A stretch of DNA of 5,488 bases. Origin: Schlesneria sp. GTDB lineage: Bacteria > Planctomycetota > Planctomycetia > Planctomycetales > Planctomycetaceae. The notes beneath the pieces were generated by a model that saw only the letters and a program-made list of their open reading frames with translations, was not told the DNA's origin and did not search any database. The stretch spans positions 1 to 5,488 of the forward strand of contig JANXOO010001371.1 in NCBI GenBank assembly GCA_025353525.1, read 5' to 3'. Every line of letters begins with the position of its first letter. Position 1 is the stretch's first letter. The translations under genes were made by a program, and so were the position numbers. Shown here piece after piece: positions 1-5,488 of the stretch.

Positions 1-1
1 C

Positions 2-118
2 GCCGTTGCCGCCCCCATACGAACGTATCGAGCTTCAGCGCCGATGATGCGACAGTCGTCCAATTCGTTCTACGACTCAGTTCGCGGTGATCGCAAAGTT
101 CGCGGATTGATGAACTGA
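2..118 (+). CDS. Possible 3' end of an upstream gene (partial, unrecognised)
   Basis: One forward frame is open from the left edge of the window to a TGA at 116-118, giving 38 residues that end in RKVRGLMN. The other two forward frames close earlier, at about 45 and 90. The stop lies 12 bases before a perfect GC-rich hairpin, which is the expected arrangement for a gene followed by a terminator. The peptide is polar and Arg/Ser-rich, with a short VRG repeat, and I do not recognise a family. An outer-membrane factor gene (CusC type) would be a plausible neighbour for this operon, but nothing in the peptide demonstrates it. An open stretch this short could also arise by chance, so confidence is low. 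Confidence 0.3.
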   Translation, partial: AVAAPIRTYRASAPMMRQSSNSFYDSVRGDRKVRGLMN

Positions 119-130
119 ACTCCGTACGAT

Positions 131-169
131 CCGCTGGGCTCGCGCATCGAGCCCAGCGGTCACTCTTTT
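131..169 (+). terminator. Putative intrinsic terminator
   Basis: A perfect 12-bp inverted repeat (left arm 131-142, right arm 148-159) encloses a 5-base loop. The stem is mostly G/C. It is followed by a pyrimidine stretch ending in four T residues (166-169), which is a weak, interrupted T-tract rather than a classic U-run. It sits just after the stop of the possible upstream frame and 55 bases before the next start codon, so it probably separates two transcription units. An attenuator or mRNA-stabilising role is also possible. Confidence 0.5.
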
Positions 170-202
170 GCATTCTTCTCCGCACTCGCCCTCTCTCGTT
201 TC

Positions 203-206
203 AGGA
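203..206 (+). promoter_or_regulatory. Shine-Dalgarno site for the HMA-domain gene
   Basis: AGGA lies 8 bases before the ATG at 215, in an otherwise pyrimidine-rich leader. It supports that start codon, which is also the one giving an N-terminal signal peptide. I see no convincing -35/-10 pair between the hairpin at 131-159 and this site. Confidence 0.55.
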
Positions 207-214
207 TATCCGAT

Positions 215-763
215 ATGAGACTCCGCTTTTTCGACACTTTTTCCGGCGCTGCATTTTTCTGTCTCCTCACTTCGCTGTCCGCCGCTGATCCCACGCAATC
301 CTCGAAGGATGCAGCGGCACCAGAAACGGTAAAAGCCACGTTTTTGATTACGGGGCTGCACTGTCCTCCCTGTACCGCCACCGTCGAAAAAGCGGTGAAA
401 TCGATCAAGGGTGTGAAGAGCGTCAAAGTCGATTGGGCGACGAAGAACGCCAAGGTTGAATATGACGAAAAAGAAATCGTGGCGCAACAGATTGCCAGTC
501 GAATCGCTTCTACATCCCACATGATGGGGGGAAACATGCAATACAGCGGCTGGCTCTCGCTGAAGGTCCCTGACGTGACCGTCGAGGGCAATGCAGAGAA
601 AGCCAAATCGGCACTGACCAAAATAAAAGGCATTTCAAAGGTCGCCGTTTATCCGCAGCAAAAGGCAGTCGGAGTGGAATTCACTGCGAAAGGCGACATT
701 ACCAGCACCCAATTGATTGAGGCTCTGAAAGAGGCGGGTCTGGAGGCCAGCGTGCTTCCATAA
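215..763 (+). CDS. Secreted HMA-domain metal-binding protein (periplasmic copper chaperone-like)
   Basis: This 182-residue protein probably binds Cu(I), Ag(I) or a similar soft metal in the periplasm and supplies the efflux pump encoded downstream. Residues 1-24 look like a Sec signal peptide: Arg2/Arg4, a hydrophobic core, and a cleavage site near Ala23/Ala24. Cys16 is not in a lipobox. Residues about 39-101 form a heavy-metal-associated domain with the signature GLHCPPC (Cys50, Cys53), followed by the usual helix and GVKSVKVD strand. A short His/Met-rich linker (H102, M103, M104, M108) leads into residues about 113-180. These have the spacing and secondary-structure pattern of a second HMA fold (EKAKSALTKIKGISKVAVY) but contain no Cys. 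The start at 215 is supported by an AGGA site. Most HMA chaperones (CopZ, Atx1) are cytoplasmic; MerP is the well-known secreted one. Fusing an intact and a degenerate domain is unusual. Metal identity is inferred from the CusBA context. It is separated from the adaptor gene by 201 bases, so co-transcription is likely but unproven. Confidence 0.85.
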   Translation: MRLRFFDTFSGAAFFCLLTSLSAADPTQSSKDAAAPETVKATFLITGLHCPPCTATVEKAVKSIKGVKSVKVDWATKNAKVEYDEKEIVAQQIASRIASTSHMMGGNMQYSGWLSLKVPDVTVEGNAEKAKSALTKIKGISKVAVYPQQKAVGVEFTAKGDITSTQLIEALKEAGLEASVLP

Positions 764-880
764 GCTCGCCACGATTGTCTTCGCTGCACTGTTTGGCAGC
801 GATGGTCATCGGGCGAGCAGTCGGAGCCGGGGCTGGCGGGTTAGCACCTTCTGGGCTGGCTCATGTTTCGGCTGCTCGCC
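764..880 (+). promoter_or_regulatory. Intergenic region with two mutually exclusive hairpins
   Basis: Directly after the stop of the HMA gene, the 7-base arm 764-770 can pair with 812-818, enclosing a second 7-bp hairpin (781-787 with 796-802, 8-base loop). The same 812-820 segment can instead pair perfectly over 9 bases with 872-880, reinforced by 824-828 pairing with 858-862. The two folds compete for one strand, as in attenuators and riboswitch-like leaders. Neither is followed by a T-run, so a classical terminator is not evident; the structure may instead set mRNA stability between the genes. The remaining 881-964 is more A/T-rich and contains only a weak promoter-like pair (914-919 and 938-943). 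No known riboswitch consensus is recognised. Confidence 0.35.
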
Positions 881-964
881 GGGTGGCCCATTCTCGGCCG
901 ACACTATTCATGATTCAACAGTGGTTCCTGAATTCCAGATTATCACAAGTTTGAGTGTAACAAT

Positions 965-3343
965 ATGACGACTCCTGATCCTTCGCCCTCCACGCAGTCA
1001 CCGGATGTTCCGCAGGACGAAGGGGGGCTACGCGCACCCCCTGGACTCAGTTCGTGGGGAAAAGCCTGGTGGTGGTTCGACTTTGTTATCCTCGTCAAAC
1101 TCGCTCGACTGCGATTCATCGGCATCCTGGTTGCCATTGGCGTCGTCATCACGCAGTGGGATTTGCTGATTGCCTACTACGAAAAATGGACGCGCCCGAC
1201 GAACGCCGTCGCAACGGCTCAAAGCGACACCGAGTATTTCTGCCCGATGCACCCCTCCGTCATTCGCGATAACGGAAACGAAAAGTGTCCGGTTTGCTTC
1301 ATGCCGCTCTCGAAACGCAAAAAGCGATCGGCTGGAGAAGGCGAAGCGTTACCTGCCGGTGTCGCCAATCGCGTGCAACTGTCGCCGTATCGGATCGTGC
1401 TTGCGGGCGTGCAAACATCGGAGGTCACTACGCTTTCCTTGACAAAGGAAATCAATGCGGTTGGATTTGTTGAATTCAACGAGCGTGGCCTAAAAAGTGT
1501 CTCGGCCCGTGCCAAGGGACGGATTGACGAACTGCTGGTCAATGAAACTGGCCAGATGGTCACCGCAGGAGACATTCTCGCATCGCTCTACAGTCCAGAT
1601 CTTAACGTGACAGTGCAAAATCTGGTTGACGCCAAACGGCGCAACAGTCTCGAACTGTTGGCGAGTTCTCGACAGCGTCTCGAACTTTTGGGCGTCGGTA
1701 ATGACCAGATCGACGAAATCCTGCAATCGGGTAAAGCCAATAGTCATTTGCGGATTCGGTCGCCGATCAGCGGACATGTCATCAAGAAATATGTCCGCGA
1801 AGGACAATACGTCGAAGAAGGCAGCCCGCTCTACGATATTGCCGATTTGTCATCCGTGTGGATTCAGGCTCAGGTGTACGAGGACGATATGGTCTTCCTG
1901 CCCATCGAGCAGTCGCAAAAGCCGCGTGCGGACGATCCAACGTCGTTGTCGGTCACGGCGACGACTCGGGCGTTCCCTGGCGAAAGCTTTCAAGGCACGC
2001 TCGCGTTCGTCTATCCACACGTTGACCAGCAGTCGCGAACTGTGACCGTGCGATTTGAATTGAAGAATCCCGGTCACAAACTGCGGCCGGGAATGACCGC
2101 GACAATCGCATTGCAGGTTCCACCTTCCCGCGTTCCAGTGCTACAAACGGCAGCCGCAATGCGACCGGATGGAGAGAGCTTGTTAGCCGAAGGGCGAGTG
2201 CTCGCCGTGCCTGAAAGCTCTGTGATTGATACGGGCCGCCAAACAATTGTTTATCGCGAAGCCTTGCCCGGCGTATTCGATGGGGTTTTGGTGACTCTCG
2301 GGCCGAAGCTGACGGGCCCGAATAATTCAAATTTCTTTCCTGTCACTTCAGGTCTGGAACCGGGCGACATGGTTGTCTCTTCCGGCTCATTTCTCGTGGA
2401 TGCAGAAACGCGTCTGAATCCTGCGGCTGGCTCGATCTACTTCGGTGGCAGCGGGAGCGGAGTCAAAGGGGGTGGCAGCGTGCAGACGGCACGCCCTTCG
2501 ACGCCAGAGAATGAAGATGCCAAATTGCTGGCCGTGCTGAAGAAGCTGTCCCCATCAGACCGTCGTCTTGTCGAGCAACAGAAGTTCTGCCCGATTTTGG
2601 AGACGAGTCGACTCGGCTCGATGGGCGTCCCGGTCAAGATCACGCTTGAGGGGCAACCGGTCTTCCTCTGCTGCCCAGCGTGCGAAGCAGGCGCGAAAGA
2701 AAAGCCATCGGTGACGTTAGAAAAGATCAACCGATTAAAATCGGGCAAGCCACCGGCTGAATCGCACACTCCACAACCCAGGTCTGGATCACATCCAGAA
2801 CAAAATACCGATCCAAAAATCGAAGCGGCTCTGTCCAAACTCAGCGAATCAGACAAGCGACTGGCCGTAGCTCAGGAATATTGCCCGATCCTTCCGAAGA
2901 GCCGTCTGGGCTCGATGGGAACTCCGATCAAACTGACGCTCGAAGGACAGACCGTGTTGGTCTGTTGCGACGGTTGTGTGGAATCCGCAAAGGATCACCC
3001 TGCCGAGACATTGAAAAAAGTCAAAGCCCGCCAAGAGTCGGCTCCTTCGCCAACGCCATCGCCACCGAAGGATGAAATCGATCCGAAACTGCGGACCGCG
3101 CTCAATAAATTGAGTCCGGAAGATCGCCAACTCGCCATCGCTCAGCGGTGGTGCCCGGTGATGGATGACAGCCGACTCGGCTCAATGGGCACGCCGATTA
3201 AGGTGATGATTGACAGCAGACCAGTCTTTCTATGTTGCGGAAGTTGCAAGGAAATGGCGTTGGAAAAGTCCGACGAAACACTCGCCCGAGTCAAAGAATT
3301 GATGTCCGCCAAAAAGTCCTCGACAAAGGAGTCGACGCGATGA
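965..3343 (+). CDS. cusB: CusB-type RND efflux adaptor with heavy-metal-binding domain and three C-terminal Cys modules
   Basis: This 792-residue membrane-fusion protein should link the inner-membrane RND pump to an outer-membrane channel and deliver metal to it. Residues 1-50 are a Pro/Ser-rich then Trp/basic N-terminus, with no classical cleavable signal. Residues about 51-69 form a single hydrophobic signal-anchor, so the rest is periplasmic. Residues 91-115 are a heavy-metal-binding domain (CPMHP at 93-97, Cys108, Cys111). Residues about 137-493 are the HlyD/CusB core: barrel-sandwich halves flanking a short hairpin (YSPDL, RQRLELLGV), a beta-barrel (SVWIQAQVYEDD) and a membrane-proximal domain (VPESSVIDTGRQ). 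A Gly-rich linker (494-507) leads to three tandem Cys modules at 520-592, 618-690 and 708-780. E. coli CusB has about 407 residues, so the tail and N-terminal domains account for most of the extra length. The ATG at 965 has only a weak GAG-type Shine-Dalgarno at 953-957; the next in-frame features make later starts unlikely because the anchor would be lost. Its TGA overlaps the ATG of cusA by 4 bases. Cu/Ag is favoured over Zn/Co from the CusA partner. Confidence 0.93.
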   Translation: MTTPDPSPSTQSPDVPQDEGGLRAPPGLSSWGKAWWWFDFVILVKLARLRFIGILVAIGVVITQWDLLIAYYEKWTRPTNAVATAQSDTEYFCPMHPSVIRDNGNEKCPVCFMPLSKRKKRSAGEGEALPAGVANRVQLSPYRIVLAGVQTSEVTTLSLTKEINAVGFVEFNERGLKSVSARAKGRIDELLVNETGQMVTAGDILASLYSPDLNVTVQNLVDAKRRNSLELLASSRQRLELLGVGNDQIDEILQSGKANSHLRIRSPISGHVIKKYVREGQYVEEGSPLYDIADLSSVWIQAQVYEDDMVFLPIEQSQKPRADDPTSLSVTATTRAFPGESFQGTLAFVYPHVDQQSRTVTVRFELKNPGHKLRPGMTATIALQVPPSRVPVLQTAAAMRPDGESLLAEGRVLAVPESSVIDTGRQTIVYREALPGVFDGVLVTLGPKLTGPNNSNFFPVTSGLEPGDMVVSSGSFLVDAETRLNPAAGSIYFGGSGSGVKGGGSVQTARPSTPENEDAKLLAVLKKLSPSDRRLVEQQKFCPILETSRLGSMGVPVKITLEGQPVFLCCPACEAGAKEKPSVTLEKINRLKSGKPPAESHTPQPRSGSHPEQNTDPKIEAALSKLSESDKRLAVAQEYCPILPKSRLGSMGTPIKLTLEGQTVLVCCDGCVESAKDHPAETLKKVKARQESAPSPTPSPPKDEIDPKLRTALNKLSPEDRQLAIAQRWCPVMDDSRLGSMGTPIKVMIDSRPVFLCCGSCKEMALEKSDETLARVKELMSAKKSSTKESTR
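2522..3304 (+). repeat. Three tandem 73-residue YHS/TRASH-like Cys modules within cusB
   Basis: The modules span 2522-2740, 2816-3034 and 3086-3304 and align with each other without gaps over 73 residues; modules 1 and 2 match at roughly half the positions by eye. Each has a helical start (KLSxSD-like), a first Cys in a CPI/CPV motif, the invariant SRLGSMG, a strand pair, then CCxxC exactly 27 residues after the first Cys, and a closing helix. The Cys residues are 542/569/570/573, 640/667/668/671 and 730/757/758/761. This layout resembles the treble-clef YHS and TRASH metal-binding families, but that assignment is inference. Pro-rich linkers of 25 and 17 residues separate the modules. The third module has diverged most, with IDSR replacing LEGQ. 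Confidence 0.85.
3325..3331 (+). promoter_or_regulatory. Shine-Dalgarno site for cusA
   Basis: AAAGGAG lies inside the last codons of cusB, 8 bases before the ATG at 3340. It is far stronger than the site in front of cusB, and with the ATGA overlap it points to translational coupling plus independent ribosome loading. It fixes the cusA start. Confidence 0.75.
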
Positions 3344-5488
3344 TCGAATACGTGATCGAAGCGTCAATCCGCAACCGCTTCCTGGTCCTGACTGCCACTG
3401 TTTTGCTCGCGATCGCAGGTGTTTTTGCTGTGTATCACACGCCGGTCGATGCGATTCCGGATTTGAGCGAGAATCAGGTCATTGTTTTCGCCGACTGGAT
3501 GGGACGCAGTCCTCGCGAGATTGAAGACCAATTGACTTATCCGCTGGTGAACAAGCTACGCGGATTGGCCGGTGTTCGCGCGGTCCGATCTTCGTCTGAA
3601 TTCAATTTTTCGATGATTACGATCATCTTTGCTGACGGAGTCGATTTCTATTTCGCCCGCCAGCGTGTGACGGAAAAACTGAGTCAGGCGGGAACCTGGC
3701 TGCCCAATGGTGTCGTCCCCTTTCTGGCTCCCGATGCGACGGCTTTGGGACAAATCTTTTGGTACACGCTGGAGTCGAGCGCGGCCAAACCTGTCGATCC
3801 GCAACGGTTGTGGGCAGTCAACAAATTCTACGTGGCACCGCAACTCAATGCGGCGGGCGGAGTTTCCGATGTCGCGACGGTGGGCGGACTGCCTGTGGAA
3901 TATCAGATCGATGTCCGCCCGGAAGAACTGCGGGCCTTCGGTATCACATTGGGCGATCTCTATTCAGCAGTTGCTCGCAGCAACATGCCCGCAGGCGGCG
4001 GCGTGATCCAGAAAAATAATGCCGAGTACATCGTGCGGGGTGTGGGTTGGTTGCGCGACAAACGCGACATCGAACGGACTGTCATCCGCGAGGTCAACGG
4101 CACACCGATCTTTGTCGAGACGGTTGCGACGGTTCAATTGGGAACTCAGTTTCGGCGCAGCGTCTACGAGAAGAATGGCAACGAAGTTGTCGGCGGCGTC
4201 GTGTTGATGCGTCATGGAGAGAACCCACTGGCGGTCACGGAACGAGTCAAAGAGAAGATCCAGGAATTGCAACCCGGACTTCCCGAAGGTGTTCACATCG
4301 TCGCTGCGTATGACCGCACGCGTCTGATTCATGGAGCAATTCACACGCTGACCGAAGTGATGTGGCACGAAATGGTGATTGCTTCGATCGCGATCCTGTT
4401 GATCCTCTCTCACGTCCGCAGTGTGTTCGTGATTTGCATCACACTACCACTGGCAGTGTTATTTTCCTTCCTGATGATGTGGTTGCTGCGAACCTTCGGC
4501 ATCGTCGACATTCAAGCCAATATCATGTCGCTGGCCGGGATTACGATTTCAATCGGGATTCTTGTCGATCAAGCCATCGTGATGGTGGAGAACGCGACGC
4601 ACGTGCTGAAGGAACACTTTGGCGACAATCCAGTGACCGGCGATACCCGTGAGTTGGTGATTCCTGCCTGCCGTACGGTCGGTCGTCCGATCTTCTTTTC
4701 GGTGTTGATCATGCTGCTGTCGTTCGTGCCGGTATTCATGCTCAGCGGTCGCGAAGGGAAGCTCTTTCATCCATTGGCATTCACCAAAAGCTTTGCATTG
4801 ATCGGCGTAGCACTGATCTCAATCACGGTGGTCCCCGCACTCATACCGCTGCTGATTCGTGGAAGACTGCGCAGCGAGGAAGAGAACTGGATCGTGCGGA
4901 GTTTCATTCAGATTTATAAGCCGATGCTGACCTGGGCACTGCCCCGACGCAACCTTGTGATGTGGATGTTCGCGGTGCTGCTCGTCCTGGCCGCTGGAAT
5001 GTTTCCTTTGCAGGCGATTATCGGCCAGGGAGCATCGGAAGAGGCGTGGAAGGGAACTTTCCTGCTGATGTTCGCGACGGTCGTCTCGCTGACCGTGATT
5101 TCGACGAAGGGGCTGCGGTGGCAGGCGCTGTCGTTTGTGACGTTGACGGTCATCGCGCTTTGGGCCTGGCATTTCCCGAAGATCGGTGTGGCTTTCATGC
5201 CCGCTCTCGATGAGGGAACAACCCTCGATATGCCAATCACGGTTCCCCGTGCCAGCATCACCCAAGCCGCCGACGATCTTAAAGCTCGCGACGCGCTGCT
5301 CCGAGGTTTCCCCGAAGTTGAGTCTGTGATCGGTAAGGCGGGACGCGCCGACACCCCAACAGATCCCGCTCCGCTGGATATGGTCGAGACGTTTGTCAAC
5401 TTCCGACCTCGAGAGTTTTGGCCGAAACGCGTCCTGCGATTCGATGATGCTACACGACAAACAACGGAAGTGCTGAAGATTTTCGAGG
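3340..5488 (+). CDS. cusA: CusA-type heavy-metal RND efflux permease (3' end outside window)
   Basis: The frame is open from the ATG at 3340 to the window edge (716 codons plus one base), about two thirds of a typical CusA of roughly 1,050 residues. It is the proton-driven inner-membrane pump of a tripartite Cu(I)/Ag(I) exporter. The N-terminus has the family pattern: TM1 at about 14-32, then TPVDAIPDLSENQV, SPREIEDQLTYPL and the first periplasmic loop. TM2 to TM6 lie between about 342 and 506; TM4 carries Asp410 in VDQAIVMVEN, matching the proton-relay Asp405 of E. coli CusA. LFHPLAFTK (475-483) is also conserved. Met631 and Met681 align with two of the three copper-site methionines (Met573, Met623), and Glu683 with Glu625; the third site is beyond the window. 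These features favour Cu/Ag over the Zn/Co/Cd CzcA type. Residues 558-613 are an insertion not present in E. coli CusA that seems to add two transmembrane helices. Alignment was done from memory of the E. coli protein. The ATG overlaps the cusB stop by 4 bases. Confidence 0.95.
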   Translation, partial: MIEYVIEASIRNRFLVLTATVLLAIAGVFAVYHTPVDAIPDLSENQVIVFADWMGRSPREIEDQLTYPLVNKLRGLAGVRAVRSSSEFNFSMITIIFADGVDFYFARQRVTEKLSQAGTWLPNGVVPFLAPDATALGQIFWYTLESSAAKPVDPQRLWAVNKFYVAPQLNAAGGVSDVATVGGLPVEYQIDVRPEELRAFGITLGDLYSAVARSNMPAGGGVIQKNNAEYIVRGVGWLRDKRDIERTVIREVNGTPIFVETVATVQLGTQFRRSVYEKNGNEVVGGVVLMRHGENPLAVTERVKEKIQELQPGLPEGVHIVAAYDRTRLIHGAIHTLTEVMWHEMVIASIAILLILSHVRSVFVICITLPLAVLFSFLMMWLLRTFGIVDIQANIMSLAGITISIGILVDQAIVMVENATHVLKEHFGDNPVTGDTRELVIPACRTVGRPIFFSVLIMLLSFVPVFMLSGREGKLFHPLAFTKSFALIGVALISITVVPALIPLLIRGRLRSEEENWIVRSFIQIYKPMLTWALPRRNLVMWMFAVLLVLAAGMFPLQAIIGQGASEEAWKGTFLLMFATVVSLTVISTKGLRWQALSFVTLTVIALWAWHFPKIGVAFMPALDEGTTLDMPITVPRASITQAADDLKARDALLRGFPEVESVIGKAGRADTPTDPAPLDMVETFVNFRPREFWPKRVLRFDDATRQTTEVLKIFE

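Noticed and set aside
17..28. ATACG-AA-CGTAT inverted repeat at the left edge
   Set aside because: It is short, lies in a possible coding frame, and is not next to any promoter-like sequence. It could be a chance palindrome.
79..105. Two direct copies of AGTTCGCGG 18 bases apart
   Set aside because: They are in phase with the possible upstream reading frame and encode a VRG repeat. With only two copies there is no case for iterons or operators.
77..633. Two overlapping reverse-strand open frames opposite the HMA gene
   Set aside because: Both are shadows of the forward gene, which has a signal peptide, a CxxC motif and an SD site. The reverse products show no domain.
914..943. Promoter-like TTCAAC and GATTAT with an 18-base spacer before cusB
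   Set aside because: The matches are about 3/6 and 4/6 to the sigma-70 boxes, too weak to call. No CueR/MerR-type dyad is visible around them.
802..954. Forward 50-codon open frame in the gap between the HMA gene and cusB
   Set aside because: It has no clear Shine-Dalgarno site, a low-complexity Gly/Ala/Arg-rich product with no recognisable domain, and it overlaps the hairpin arms. Chance is the simpler explanation.
2522..3304. Regular DNA repeats that might suggest a CRISPR or satellite array
   Set aside because: The repeats are protein-coding, in frame, divergent at the DNA level and unequally spaced. They are duplicated protein domains.
4819..5460. Long reverse-strand open frame (213 codons)
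   Set aside because: It lies entirely antisense to cusA, whose frame is uninterrupted and clearly homologous to known pumps. The antisense product is His/Arg/Gln-rich and resembles no protein family.

Overview
This window reads as a heavy-metal efflux operon, most likely for Cu(I)/Ag(I), from a Gram-negative bacterium. A Planctomycetota origin fits best. That is inference from protein style: an RND adaptor with a signal-anchor followed by an aromatic/basic segment and a C-terminal tail of YHS-like Cys modules, mixed strength of Shine-Dalgarno sites, and GC in the mid-50s by eye. No rRNA or other phylogenetic marker is present, so the assignment is tentative.

Layout, all genes on the + strand. 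Positions 1-118 may hold the last 38 codons of an upstream gene, followed by a perfect 12-bp hairpin (131-159) that looks like a terminator. Positions 215-763 encode a small secreted protein with a canonical CxxC heavy-metal-associated (HMA) domain and a second, Cys-less HMA-like half. Positions 764-964 are non-coding and can fold into mutually exclusive hairpins. Positions 965-3343 encode a CusB-type adaptor roughly twice the length of E. coli CusB, with an N-terminal heavy-metal-binding domain and three tandem Cys-rich modules at its C-terminus. From 3340 to the end of the window runs a CusA-type RND permease. It overlaps the adaptor by 4 bases, has a strong Shine-Dalgarno site, and is cut by the window edge after 716 codons.

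Proposed working (inference): the secreted HMA protein captures metal in the periplasm, passes it to the Cys modules of the membrane-anchored adaptor, and CusA expels it through an outer-membrane channel. No CusC/TolC gene and no regulator is visible here.

The most noteworthy points are the triplicated Cys module fused to the adaptor, a 56-residue insertion in CusA that appears to add two transmembrane helices, and a CusA that keeps the periplasmic copper-site methionines but lacks most of the methionine relay described for E. coli CusA.
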